64,000 nt of DNA from Pseudogemmobacter bohemicus (GTDB lineage Bacteria > Pseudomonadota > Alphaproteobacteria > Rhodobacterales > Rhodobacteraceae), in the NCBI RefSeq assembly GCF_003290025.1, contig NZ_QNHG01000008.1, positions 95,847 through 159,846 on the forward strand. Direction: 5' to 3'. Made by a program: the position numbers and the translations under genes. Shown here piece after piece: positions 16,782-25,603 of this stretch. The notes below the pieces were generated by a model that had not been told where the DNA came from, did no database searches, and saw nothing but the letters and a program-made list of their open reading frames with translations. The stretch's first letter is position 1, and every line of letters starts with the position of its first letter.

Positions 16782-17777
16782 ATGTTCAAGAATCTTCAAC
16801 GGGAGCTCGAAAGGCTTGGACGGATGAAAGAAATACCCGTCCCTATCAAGCTTGATGCCGAAGGGTATCTCGACAAGGAATGCCCTTCCGAGCCATGCCT
16901 TTTCCTCTTCAAGATTTATGGTGAAGACTGGTCGAACATCGTTCGAGACGAAGAGGTGTTCTGTCCATCCTGCGGGCATGTAGCTCCTGCCAAGTCGTGG
17001 TATCCTAGGGCGCAGGTAGAGGCTGCCCGAGATTACGCACTCGGTACGATCACCAACTCTATGAACAAGGCGATGAGAGCGGACGCGGCGGCGTCGAAGC
17101 GCCGCCAGAACCGCAACTCCTTCCTGAGTATCACCTTGGACGTGAAAGGCGGACGGGACGCCGTACTTGTGCCAGTAGCAGCTGCGGAGCCGATGCGGCT
17201 GCGTACATCCTGCGAGAGCTGCGGTTGCCGCTATTCCTACGTTGGCGCTGCATACTTCTGCCCGAGCTGTGGAGCGAACTCTGCAAGCCATACCTTCACG
17301 CAAACCTTGAACACGATCCGCACCGCCGCAGGGCTTGGCAAAACCCTGCGGAACACGCTCGGTCCCGATGATGCCGAGGTGATGTTCCGAACGCTTCTGG
17401 AGAAGGCCATCCAAGACACGGTAATGTCGTTCCAAAGGTTGAACGAGCAGCTATATGAGCGTCAGAGCGGAAAGACGGCTCGCCGCAATGCCTTCCAGAA
17501 TCTCGATGCGGGGTCGGACTTGTGGAAGGCTGAGATTGGGTACGCCTATGTCGATCTGATCGGGCAGGCCAAGCTTGACCAGCTCAAGGTTTACTTTCAG
17601 CAGCGCCATCTTCTCGCGCATCAGCAGGGAATCGTAGATCAAGACTACATTGATCGAAGTGGCGACAAGACCTACGCCCGAGGGCAACGCCTTCTAATCC
17701 GAGATTCCGCGGTACGAGAGTTTGCCGACCTGATCGAAGAACTCAGCCACGAGCTGACGAAGAAGGCAGGGCCCTAA
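16782..17777 (+). CDS. zinc-ribbon protein with HEPN-like motif, CBASS operon
   Basis: 331 residues from ATG 16782 (a TTG at 16767 is possible), 24 bp after the CD-NTase. Numbering from 16767: a first four-cysteine ribbon (C39, C44, C66, C69; FCPSCGH), a second ribbon (C149, C152, C165, C168; SCESCGC then FCPSCGA), then a helical C-terminal half with R280-x4-H285 in QQRHLLAHQQGIVDQDYI. R-x4-6-H followed by G-I-V-D is the hallmark of HEPN ribonucleases. I infer a second effector or regulator of the CBASS operon. It matches no family I can name, and the RNase role is inference from the motif only. Confidence 0.6.
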   Translation: MFKNLQRELERLGRMKEIPVPIKLDAEGYLDKECPSEPCLFLFKIYGEDWSNIVRDEEVFCPSCGHVAPAKSWYPRAQVEAARDYALGTITNSMNKAMRADAAASKRRQNRNSFLSITLDVKGGRDAVLVPVAAAEPMRLRTSCESCGCRYSYVGAAYFCPSCGANSASHTFTQTLNTIRTAAGLGKTLRNTLGPDDAEVMFRTLLEKAIQDTVMSFQRLNEQLYERQSGKTARRNAFQNLDAGSDLWKAEIGYAYVDLIGQAKLDQLKVYFQQRHLLAHQQGIVDQDYIDRSGDKTYARGQRLLIRDSAVREFADLIEELSHELTKKAGP

Positions 17778-17950
17778 TCAGTTGAGTATTGGCCGCTGAA
17801 CTCAGCATAGCAGACCTTCATCTGCGGTCTGACCACCGTCCGCGATGCAGATGTTTCAGACTTTCATGCGATGCGCATCGAACGTCCGCTTTCCGCCCTT
17901 GTCGACATTTTCCTACACAGGAAACCTAGGGAATCAGTCCACCTTCCACT

Positions 17951-20146
17951 CTATGCCGCCCAAACTTGGTTGAGGATCCTGGCCGCGATCTCGGCCTTGT
18001 CCTGAGGCAGGAAGCGCCCGTAATGCTGCGCGACCATCTCTGGCGTATCCTGGATGGCATAGCTGGCCTGCTCGTAGGATCCTGTCTGCTTCAGGATGTG
18101 GGTGGCGAGAACGTCCCGCACATTGTGTGGCCCATGGGGCAGCAATCCCTCGATGGCTCCCTTGCCCGTCCACGGATTGTAGATCCCATAGCGCTGGATC
18201 GCGGTGCGCCAGGCCTCGTAGAACGTGTTCTGGCCGTATGCCGCGTCGGTGCTCGTTCGTTTCGCCGTCTTGACGAAGAAAGTCCCGGGATCAACCGCCT
18301 CGCCGATCAGTCGTTGCCGATGACGCTCAAGCCATGCATCGATCATTTCATAGAGCCGACCGAGGTCGGGCAGGATCAGCCGAAACGGTTTGGACCCGAA
18401 GAACGACGAATTCGCATTCTTGAACGCGATGGCGGGGATCAGAATCTCCCAGCCCTGGTCGCGCGTGCTCCAGCGCAACTCACCGCGTTTCATGTCCTCC
18501 AACCGGCGCTCGGAGGTCGGCAGGCCACCACGGACGCAAAGCATCAGCTCACGAAGGTTCTTCTGCCGCAGACCGGTGTGCATGCCGATGCGCAGGAGCA
18601 GGAAGGTTCTGACCGCTTCAGCAGCCGCTCGCGGATGCAACTCTTCGTCGGGGAGGCGCTGAAGGATCTCCTCCGTGATCTTCCGATACTCGCCGACCGG
18701 GCTTGGTGCCTCCAGCACGGGAAGGATCGGCTCGAACGGGTCCCGATGAATACGCGCTACCCTGTCGATCTCCTTCGTGCGCCGCCGGGCATGTTTATAC
18801 ATCCGCTCGCATGTGCCGCCCCAATCTGCTCGCGCCGCAGCAATGTCGTCTGCCGAGATCAATCCCTCGATCACAACCAGATGGTCTGCCAGGCTTGGCA
18901 TCTGACGCAGCCATCCGGTCTCTTCCCGGCAAAAGGCAGCCGCGATCGACAGCAGGTCGATTTCCCATTTAGTGTAGAAGCCCCGCCGGCGCTCCCGCCA
19001 TTGCAGATACCAGTCCCAGACCTGAGGAAAAACCATCATCGCGAAGGTGAGGCTATGGGGGTCGGCGCCGAAGCCATGGACCTCGCTTTCCACCGGAGCG
19101 GCAAAAGCCCCGAACCACAGCCCGAAATGATCCACCTTCTGCGTAGCGGTTTCGTCGCCCCATACCCCGTTCCGCTGCAGGCCGAATGCTGCAAAGGTTG
19201 CGGTCTTGAATCGCAAGAGCGCCGCCATCTCTTCATTCAGTCGCGCGGGCGCTTCGACAATCCCGGCCGTATCGCTCGTCGCGGGGGGCAGCTTACGCCG
19301 CGGGCCTGCGGCACAGGCGAAACGAACGGCATAGCGCTGACGCATCATAACCGCCTGATAGCGCCGGTAATCAGTCGATCCGCTGACAATCACCCGGCGC
19401 ACCCATTCGACAATCTCGACCTGTTCCGCCCGTGACTTGCGGTTGAAATCTTCCGGCAAGTGCCATGCCAGCCGTCGGCGCTCTGCCGGTGTCACATCGT
19501 GCAGGATGAAGTCACCCGGGGCGCGCTCAGCCCCTCCCCGCATGCTGGCGAAATATCCTTCCGGAAGCCGATAACGTCGCTCGATCCGCCTGAGGATTTC
19601 CAGGCTGATCGCAGATCGTGGCGCTTTCTTGCCTTTGCCCCAGGAGATCAGAGTACTGCGGTGAACCCCGTCCTCCGGTCGCACCACAGCACTATAGAGG
19701 TGATAGGTGGTTTCGCCATGACGCACGGCGTGCAGCCGAAGCGCTTCACCGAAACTGCCCGGCTCATCCCATGTCTCGTTCAGCGGCTCTGGAAATTCCT
19801 CGATGGGACGCGGCTTTCTGCCCGCATTCGGGTGAGGCCGCCGGACTCGGGGCGCCTTCGGCGGGCGAAGGCGCTGCTCTGTCACTTCGCGCGATACGGC
19901 ATCAAAGATCGGTTTGAGCAGGGCGCGCACTGCGGAGAGATCACTGGGCTCCATGTCCAAAGATTCTGCCACCGCCCGGAGATCCAGGATACTGCCGCGA
20001 TAGGGCGGATACTCACCGCGCCCCAAGAATGCGGTCAGGTAGCGGCAGAGGCTTTTGACCTGGTCTGGCGGCAAAACCGGCCCCAGCCTCAGGTCACAAT
20101 ACTCCTGAACCCTTTGCGCGGTCAGTGTCGAATGTCTTGATGTCAT
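17951..20146 (-). CDS. large tyrosine recombinase/integrase-like protein
   Basis: 731 residues, about twice a normal phage integrase. The first 230 residues include an HTH-like stretch (STLISWGKGKKAPRSAISLEILRRI). The C-terminal 250 residues have tyrosine-recombinase features: R in HTGLRQKNLREL, H-x2-R in GPHNVRDVLATHIL, and the terminal tyrosine in MVAQHYGRF. Such large site-specific recombinases are often seen at edges of genomic islands. It reads toward the CBASS operon from the opposite strand, ending 170 bp from it. Its own mobile element was not delimited. Confidence 0.7.
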   Translation of the reverse strand: MTSRHSTLTAQRVQEYCDLRLGPVLPPDQVKSLCRYLTAFLGRGEYPPYRGSILDLRAVAESLDMEPSDLSAVRALLKPIFDAVSREVTEQRLRPPKAPRVRRPHPNAGRKPRPIEEFPEPLNETWDEPGSFGEALRLHAVRHGETTYHLYSAVVRPEDGVHRSTLISWGKGKKAPRSAISLEILRRIERRYRLPEGYFASMRGGAERAPGDFILHDVTPAERRRLAWHLPEDFNRKSRAEQVEIVEWVRRVIVSGSTDYRRYQAVMMRQRYAVRFACAAGPRRKLPPATSDTAGIVEAPARLNEEMAALLRFKTATFAAFGLQRNGVWGDETATQKVDHFGLWFGAFAAPVESEVHGFGADPHSLTFAMMVFPQVWDWYLQWRERRRGFYTKWEIDLLSIAAAFCREETGWLRQMPSLADHLVVIEGLISADDIAAARADWGGTCERMYKHARRRTKEIDRVARIHRDPFEPILPVLEAPSPVGEYRKITEEILQRLPDEELHPRAAAEAVRTFLLLRIGMHTGLRQKNLRELMLCVRGGLPTSERRLEDMKRGELRWSTRDQGWEILIPAIAFKNANSSFFGSKPFRLILPDLGRLYEMIDAWLERHRQRLIGEAVDPGTFFVKTAKRTSTDAAYGQNTFYEAWRTAIQRYGIYNPWTGKGAIEGLLPHGPHNVRDVLATHILKQTGSYEQASYAIQDTPEMVAQHYGRFLPQDKAEIAARILNQVWAA

Positions 20147-20343
20147 CTTCTTGCTTCCATCTATCGCGGGCCGATCGGGCTAGCGGAAGCGCGGGATGTG
20201 CAAAAGGCTGCCTGCGAAAGGTGACCCGCGTCGGCCTGAACCCGTGCTGGCAGCATGGCGGATCAAGTCTGACTTGTGCAGGCGGCTATGTGGTCAGAAC
20301 CGGCAGACCGATCCGATGGAGAGCGACATGTGCAACCGAACCA

Positions 20344-21573
20344 TCACTGCGCCAAGCGCAGCGCAACCTCCATCTGCTCGTGCTCGAACGCCGCCGTGTA
20401 TGCTGAAGCTGCGGCGCCCCTCATGCCCTGGCTCTGGAAGTGCGCACGCCACTGCTTTGAGATCCCATCGGCAAGGTCACGCGCCAGATGACGCGCTTCG
20501 TCCACGGAGATCTCAAAGAAGGGGGCGGCTTCCACGGCAGCGTCCACCGAGGGCTCAAAGCCGCTCAGCGGGCTGATCCCGGTTTCCATCTGCGGCTGGC
20601 GCCGCGCCTGCGCATTGATGTCGAAGGCGGGAGAAAGCCGCCATCGATTGTCCCGGACATAGAGGAAGCCGTGGTTCTTCAGGTGATCGTCGGTGTTGTT
20701 CACCAGGATCGAGAAGACCATCCGCCGCCAGAGCTCGCGCAGATCGGCCAGCGCGTCGACCGAGATCTCGCGGATCACATCGGCGATGTCAGTATAGTAG
20801 CCGGGCGTTACGCCCTGCACCTGCAGTGCCGTCCGGGCCGAAATATAGGGAATGCGCCCGTGCCCCCGGCGGTCAAAGCGACGGATCAGCGCCACCGGCG
20901 CCTCGCTGCGCGGCAGCGCGAGCTCCGCCACTGCAGTATTCAGCCCGAGCGCACGGCCAAGGTTGAGGATCGCCACTTCGGCGCGCTCCACCGGCCAGGT
21001 GTCGCCCACGGCGGTGAACTTGGCGATCCAGAGCTGATCGCCGTCAATCACATTCGCCTTGGGTCGCGCGCCCCCCAATGATCCCCCTGCCCCGGCCAGA
21101 ATGCGTGCTTCCTCGGCCGCGCCGAGCGGGTCACGCTCATAGCGCGCGGCAATCGCGCGGATCTCCTCGATATCCAGCCGCCGCGGCACCGGATCGGTCA
21201 TCTGGGACAGCGGCTGCATCCGCTCATCCAAAAACCGCAGCGCACCTTGCCGGGTGACATCATCCGAGCGCACCAGATAATCGAACTCGGACAGCCCTTC
21301 GCCAAGCGTGCGGGCCATCAAACGGCGGCCCCAGCTGTCTGGCGCCGCATCTGCCAAGGCACCCGGCAAGGCATCCCGCGCATCAGCCTGCCCGCTGGCA
21401 TGGATCGGGCCTGGGCCGAGCGGCAGACCCGGGGCCAGAGCGAAGGCCCCGGCATTGCGCAGCCAGCCGGGGCTGTAGAGGAAAGTCGAATGCTGACGGC
21501 GGCCATCGCTTTCGAAATGCAGCCGCCCGACCTCGATCTTCTGCTCCCCGAGCGCGACGATGGCTTCCGGCAT
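20344..21573 (-). CDS. hipA: HipA-family serine/threonine kinase toxin
   Basis: 409 residues. It has an N-terminal HipA_N-like couple domain and the kinase core GGSLGGARPKANV (P-loop-like), followed by the catalytic and metal-binding ILVNNTDDHLKNHGFLY and the DFG-equivalent LSPAFDIN. HipA kinases phosphorylate aminoacyl-tRNA synthetases (GltX in E. coli) and cause growth arrest. Its start overlaps the stop of the upstream XRE gene, giving a classic hipBA operon. Confidence 0.88.
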   Translation of the reverse strand: MPEAIVALGEQKIEVGRLHFESDGRRQHSTFLYSPGWLRNAGAFALAPGLPLGPGPIHASGQADARDALPGALADAAPDSWGRRLMARTLGEGLSEFDYLVRSDDVTRQGALRFLDERMQPLSQMTDPVPRRLDIEEIRAIAARYERDPLGAAEEARILAGAGGSLGGARPKANVIDGDQLWIAKFTAVGDTWPVERAEVAILNLGRALGLNTAVAELALPRSEAPVALIRRFDRRGHGRIPYISARTALQVQGVTPGYYTDIADVIREISVDALADLRELWRRMVFSILVNNTDDHLKNHGFLYVRDNRWRLSPAFDINAQARRQPQMETGISPLSGFEPSVDAAVEAAPFFEISVDEARHLARDLADGISKQWRAHFQSQGMRGAAASAYTAAFEHEQMEVALRLAQ

Positions 21574-21935
21574 CAGAAGGCCGTCCCTTCGTCGCTGTCC
21601 TGGCCATTGACCTGCGGGGTGGCAGTGCCCGTCACTGGTTTGCGGCCCCGGCCGATCCGCTTGGGCAGATTGGCATGGTCGATCATCAACCCGGTGTCGT
21701 CACTGGCAGGATCCAGCAACCGCTCGAGTCGCGGCAGCTCACCGAGCGCCAGAAGTGCCATGGCGAGTGTTTCGAGCCGGGTGCCGGGCTCGCCCTTTTC
21801 CAGCCGGATCACGGTTCCCTCGGCCACGCCGATCCGCGCCGCGAAATCCTTCACCGGGATGCGGCGCTTCTTGCGGGCGACCTGTATGTCCTGCCCCAAC
21901 TGGCGCAGAACTTTCTCGACACGAAGGGAGGACAT
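21573..21935 (-). CDS. hipB: HipB-like XRE antitoxin
   Basis: 120 residues. The XRE helix-turn-helix (GQDIQVARKKRRIPVKDFAARIGVAEGT region, residues about 12-65) is followed by a flexible tail. It neutralises HipA and represses the operon. It overlaps hipA by one base. An inverted repeat just upstream (21947-21972) is a likely operator. Confidence 0.85.
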   Translation of the reverse strand: MSSLRVEKVLRQLGQDIQVARKKRRIPVKDFAARIGVAEGTVIRLEKGEPGTRLETLAMALLALGELPRLERLLDPASDDTGLMIDHANLPKRIGRGRKPVTGTATPQVNGQDSDEGTAF

Positions 21936-21946
21936 CCTTCACTTCT

Positions 21947-21972
21947 CTATGTTATGGTATTTCCATGCATAG
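21947..21972 (-). promoter_or_regulatory. candidate HipB operator
   Basis: An imperfect inverted repeat, CTATG-N2-ATGG and CCAT-N-CATAG, lies in an AT-rich patch 11 bp upstream of the antitoxin start. Position and symmetry fit autoregulation by a HipB dimer. A second AT-rich half-site-like run (CATCAAAATATGG) follows it. Confidence 0.5.
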
Positions 21973-22039
21973 CATCAAAATATGGATGTTTAAATGCCGA
22001 ATGAGTGGCCGGCAGGAGGAGTGTGCCCGCCTCAGGCTG

Positions 22040-22291
22040 TCAGCCGGCTTCGACGCGATAGCCACGCCGTTGCTTTGCGGTGACCAGCTTCGTCAAAGCC
22101 GCCTGAGCCTCCTCCGCATGCTCAAAGGTCTCAAGCATCAGCCGGCCCGGCCCGCCGATGCGCCCCCAACGCCGCACCACCGATACCCCGCCAAACAGGG
22201 TCGGCTGGATTTCCGCCGCATAAAAGCGGCGCATGTTGCGCTCGGGGGTCGATCCGCTGAAGGTGAACGGGCTCATCCATGGTAGGAGCAT
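22040..22291 (-). CDS. WGR-domain protein
   Basis: About 83 residues if started at ATG 22291; the reading frame extends to 22366. A single WGR domain is visible: NMRRFYAAEIQPTLFGGVSVVRRWGRIGGPG, then a helix with EEAQAALTKLVTAKQRRGY. Stand-alone WGR proteins are common on alphaproteobacterial plasmids and are thought to bind nucleic acid. No partner gene is adjacent. The start is uncertain because no strong ribosome site is seen. Confidence 0.75.
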   Translation of the reverse strand: MLLPWMSPFTFSGSTPERNMRRFYAAEIQPTLFGGVSVVRRWGRIGGPGRLMLETFEHAEEAQAALTKLVTAKQRRGYRVEAG

Positions 22292-22640
22292 CGCATCAAT
22301 GTCCACTCTACGTCCAACGACAGTTTGGAATCCTGTTGCCCGAAGCGATTCACAACCCTGATGCAACGCCCTTGGTCGGCCATCGGCTCACATGCCGGTA
22401 TCAACGGGTACTATGATCATCCCCAGATCAGCTCAGGGAGAGCGGCTGCGAGCGGCCGACCGAGTAGGGCGCGGTCCGGGAGGGGCCAAGATCCAGAGCA
22501 TCAGATCAACAGACTCGGTTGGCAGGAAGGGTGTCGCAGAGACTTGGAGCCAGCCTCAATCAAGGTTTCCCTTGAATGCTTCAGTTCAAAAATGAAAAAG
22601 TGCCTCAACCACTGAACTATTGAGACCGGCGGAGCATACG

Positions 22641-23222
22641 TTGATTGAGCTGAAAATCGAACTTGTTGGCATCCAACCACCCGTCTGGCGCCGGATAGTC
22701 GTTCCGAATGACATCACCTTGGACATCCTGCATTCCGTGCTCCAGGGCGCTATGCCTTGGCAAGACTATCATTTGCATGAGTTCGAGATTGGCGAGGACA
22801 GGTTCGAGGCCCGCGACGAAAGTGACGACAGCTGGGACCCAAACGATGGCCGGAAGGACGAGAAGGGGTTTGCGCTCGGGAAACTGGTCAAGAAGGGCAG
22901 TCAGTTCACATACACTTATGACTTCGGCGATGGTTGGAGGCATCTCGTAACCGTCGAGAAGGTTGGCAAACTGGCCGGAAGACCAGATCAGGACTTTCCT
23001 GCCTGTGTTGCCGGAGCGCGCGCGTGCCCGCCAGAGGACAGTGGAGGGCCTTACTCTTACGATGATTTTGTCGACGCATTGACCGACAAAGACCACCCGG
23101 AACATCGTGGTACAAAGCAATGGGCGGGCGCGTTCGAACCGGAAGTGTTCAGCGTACAGCAAGCCAATGCCGCCGTCGGTGCGATGTTTGTTTGGGCAAA
23201 AGAACGTCGCGACCGAAGGTGA
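22641..23222 (+). CDS. plasmid pRiA4b ORF-3-like protein
   Basis: About 193 residues from TTG 22641, chosen for GGCGGAG 6-13 nt upstream; the frame is open from 22620. It has the family pattern IELKIELVGIQPPVWRRIVVP, HLHEFEIG, TYTYDFGDGWRH and PPEDSGGPYSYDDFV. The family is common on rhizobial and related plasmids and near IS1096 relatives. Its biochemical role is unknown. Here it follows the WGR gene on the other strand and precedes a patch of gene debris. Confidence 0.8.
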   Translation: MIELKIELVGIQPPVWRRIVVPNDITLDILHSVLQGAMPWQDYHLHEFEIGEDRFEARDESDDSWDPNDGRKDEKGFALGKLVKKGSQFTYTYDFGDGWRHLVTVEKVGKLAGRPDQDFPACVAGARACPPEDSGGPYSYDDFVDALTDKDHPEHRGTKQWAGAFEPEVFSVQQANAAVGAMFVWAKERRDRR

Positions 23223-23234
23223 AGCTAGCCATGT

Positions 23235-23385
23235 TCACAAATGGCGGAGCCATCGCCTGATGCAGGCTATGTTAACGAAGCCGCGGAAACTGCCTGCGGC
23301 CCTGTCATATCGAGTTGCCAGCCGACGGCTGTTCTTGAGCTTGTTGAAGCAACGCTCGACCATGTCGCGTGGCGTGTAGAAGCGT
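23235..23385 (-). pseudogene. IS5-family transposase C-terminal remnant
   Basis: Reading the minus strand from about 23385 gives FYTPRDMVERCFNKLKNSRR, then LATRYDRAAGSFRGF and a stop at 23235. This is the last 50 or so residues of an IS5-group transposase, including the E of the DDE motif. The rest of the element is missing. Confidence 0.7.
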
Positions 23386-23544
23386 GATTTCTATGCCTCC
23401 GTAGTGCGGAACCTGGAAGAGAACGCCGAGGTCTCTCCGAAGGGTGTCTTCATTTTCATGCACGAGAACGAATACTCCGACCGGAGTATCGAAAATAGCG
23501 TATTCGCCATTGCCCTAGCCCAACAGCGCGGCACCGATAGCTAA
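23386..23544 (+). pseudogene. tautomerase-family C-terminal remnant
   Basis: An open frame without a start, DFYASVVRNLEENAEV then SPKGVFIFMHENEYSD, ends at TAA 23544. The spacing and pattern resemble the C-terminus of tautomerase/MIF-like small enzymes. The 5' part is replaced by the IS5 remnant exactly where homology begins, so the gene was cut by that insertion and later deletion. Confidence 0.45.
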
Positions 23545-23802
23545 ACGTTGGCCCCTTTTCCGAGGCCGTGATAATGCGCTGCGCCTTCTGCTAGCTGCCC
23601 ACCGCCGCCGCGTTTTCCTCACCATAGCAAGGAATGCTGCGAATACGGCAGAGAAGTTGCATCGGCCGGGGCAATAGAGGCTAAAGCCCGATCGGGGTGG
23701 CATCCAGTCTTCAAGCATGCGGATCAGGCAGCCTACGGCAATGTCGTCCGCCACGTCCTGCTCATGGATGAATGTCACCCCGGTGCCTTTCAGCACTGCC
23801 AT
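23515..23802 (-). pseudogene. LysR regulator C-terminal remnant
   Basis: The segment AVLKGTGVTFIHEQDVADDI, then CLIRMLEDWMPPRSGFSLYC and PGRCNFSAVFAAF, matches the end of a LysR effector domain (the usual V-LEDW-P-P...YP-R pattern). There is no DNA-binding domain upstream. With the tautomerase fragment it suggests a former regulator/enzyme pair that has decayed. Confidence 0.6.
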
Positions 23803-23843
23803 GCGGGCAGTTGCCGCTTCCCCACCGGCCTGTCGGCCGCAAA

Positions 23844-24020
23844 CTAAAGCGCATAAAGCGATTGAAGCAGTGCAAGCCCGGCAGCACGGTCAAGCGCGAC
23901 CCCAAAGCTTGTCGGGTCAAATGCGTCATCCTTACCGACCAACACCACGTATGATCGCAGGTCTTCCTTCAACCTGCATTCCCCAAGTGGCGTGTCGTTT
24001 GAGGTGAAGATCGCCTGTAT
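23844..24020 (-). pseudogene. unidentified coding remnant
   Basis: The last about 58 codons of this frame (ARIQAIFTSNDTPLGEC, then LRSYVVLVGKDDAFDPT and a stop at 23844) look protein-like, but I do not recognise them and no start or upstream domain is present. The sequence lies between the LysR remnant and an IS1380 transposase. It is recorded as a possible fragment only. Confidence 0.25.
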
Positions 24021-24193
24021 CCGAGCGCTAGACAAGGATTTTCTGCCGCAAGCGGCACCTGCGGTCGCGCAGACTGCTGGATCTGGACGGATCAGACCGC
24101 GAAGCCGCTGTTTCCTTGCCCAGGGGCGGCGTTTTTCAGCGCAGCGGACAGATCTGTCCAGCCGCTTTCGTTCAGTTTGAGCGTGGATCGCGA

Positions 24194-25549
24194 TCATGCG
24201 CATAGCGGTGGCGCTCGCAATCGGCGGATAGCGGCGAGGATGGCGCGTACCATCGTGCCGGTGACAGCGACCTCGGCCAGCTGGAAGGTGATGGTGCGGG
24301 CGTGACGGACCACACGTGCCCCGATCTTGATCAGCTTCAGTTGCAGGCTGGTCAACGACCAGTCGGCCATGGCCTCGGGCAGCTCGATGCAGCGCAAGAA
24401 GGTGGCCAGGTTGTACGCCAGGGCGTGCAGTTGCAGCCGCACCTCATTGTCGCGGAACTTCCGGCACGACAGCCGCGTCCAGCGAAAGGCGTATTTGCCC
24501 TCTTTGATGTGCTGCTCGGCGGTGCCGCGCTGGTTGTAGAACCGCACCACCCAGTCCGGCTCCATCGGCAGGTTGGTGACGATGAAGCCGACACGCGGGA
24601 ACAGTTCGCCCGGATGCCATTCGATCTTGGCGATCACCCGGCGTTCCTTGTCCCAGGACGCCGCCTGATACTCGAATTCCTCGAAGAACCGCTTGACCTT
24701 GGTCAGTGACGGCCGCCCGACAGGGCGCGTTAGCCGATGCGCGATCTTGTCCTTGAGGACCGCGTTTGCGGGCAGCCGGATGGCGTAGAAGAACCGCGCT
24801 TCTTCCAATCGCTCATAGATCGCCGGGATCGCGTAGGCAGCATCGGCCCGGAAGAACCTGCCACCAAGGTCGCGCTCCGCGTAGCGCGCAATGACGGGGT
24901 CGAGAACATCACGCCAGCCATCGGCGCTGTGGACGTTGCCATGGCGCAGGGCGCAGCGTTCCAGCATCCCGAACTGGTTGAACAGAAAGTTGGGGTGATA
25001 GCAGCTACAGTCGAAATGGCCATTCCAGGCAGACCCTTCCTGGTCGCCATGGGTCGGGCTGACCGAGCTGTCCATGTCCAGAACGATGTACTTCAGCCCG
25101 TTACGGTCATGGAACCGGTCGATCCATTGCCCGTTCAGGTCGGCCAGCGCGGCACGGTTCCCGGCCAGAGCCAGCGTCTCGGTCTCGAACCGTCCCATCT
25201 GCGATGCCGAGGCCGCTTGTGCATCGACCGCTCTGCCGCCGACAACTTGGCGCATGACCGGATCGCAGGCGAGACGGTTGGCGTCGTTGACATCCTCGTA
25301 TCCGGCCAGCCGCCCAAAGACTGATTGCCGGAACAGGCCGTCGAGCCGATGGACCGTGTTCTTGCCAGAGCGAGTATCGCGCAGCGCCGCTGACGCCAAA
25401 TCGGACAACCCGAGCGCGTCATCAAGCTCGCGCATCACCAGAAGGCCGCCGTCGGAACTGAGCTGCGTGCCGCGAAATTCCAGCCGCACGCGAGGGTCGA
25501 AATCCACCCGATCTGCCCGTTGCAAGCCCGCACCCTCTGGGTGATCCAT
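24194..25549 (-). CDS. IS1380-family transposase
   Basis: 451 residues, normal for the family. Transposase DDE_Tnp_1-type features include FRGTQLSSDGGLLVMREL near the N-terminus, the first acidic IVLDMDSS, FRADAAYA in the middle, and FYNQRGTAEQHIKEGKYAF with the catalytic E followed by LHALAYNLATFLR. It appears intact. Inverted ends could not be assigned with confidence; a 14-bp palindrome GGACAGATCTGTCC lies 35 bp beyond the stop (24146-24159). The upstream limit lies before 25604. Confidence 0.88.
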   Translation of the reverse strand: MDHPEGAGLQRADRVDFDPRVRLEFRGTQLSSDGGLLVMRELDDALGLSDLASAALRDTRSGKNTVHRLDGLFRQSVFGRLAGYEDVNDANRLACDPVMRQVVGGRAVDAQAASASQMGRFETETLALAGNRAALADLNGQWIDRFHDRNGLKYIVLDMDSSVSPTHGDQEGSAWNGHFDCSCYHPNFLFNQFGMLERCALRHGNVHSADGWRDVLDPVIARYAERDLGGRFFRADAAYAIPAIYERLEEARFFYAIRLPANAVLKDKIAHRLTRPVGRPSLTKVKRFFEEFEYQAASWDKERRVIAKIEWHPGELFPRVGFIVTNLPMEPDWVVRFYNQRGTAEQHIKEGKYAFRWTRLSCRKFRDNEVRLQLHALAYNLATFLRCIELPEAMADWSLTSLQLKLIKIGARVVRHARTITFQLAEVAVTGTMVRAILAAIRRLRAPPLCA

Positions 25550-25603
25550 GAAACGCGCCCCTCGCAGCCTTCAACACCATGTTTTATATAGGAAATATAA
25601 TGG

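Noticed and set aside
17966-19435. 489-codon open frame antisense to the large recombinase
   Set aside because: It is a shadow of the integrase-like gene; the opposite strand has the catalytic motifs.
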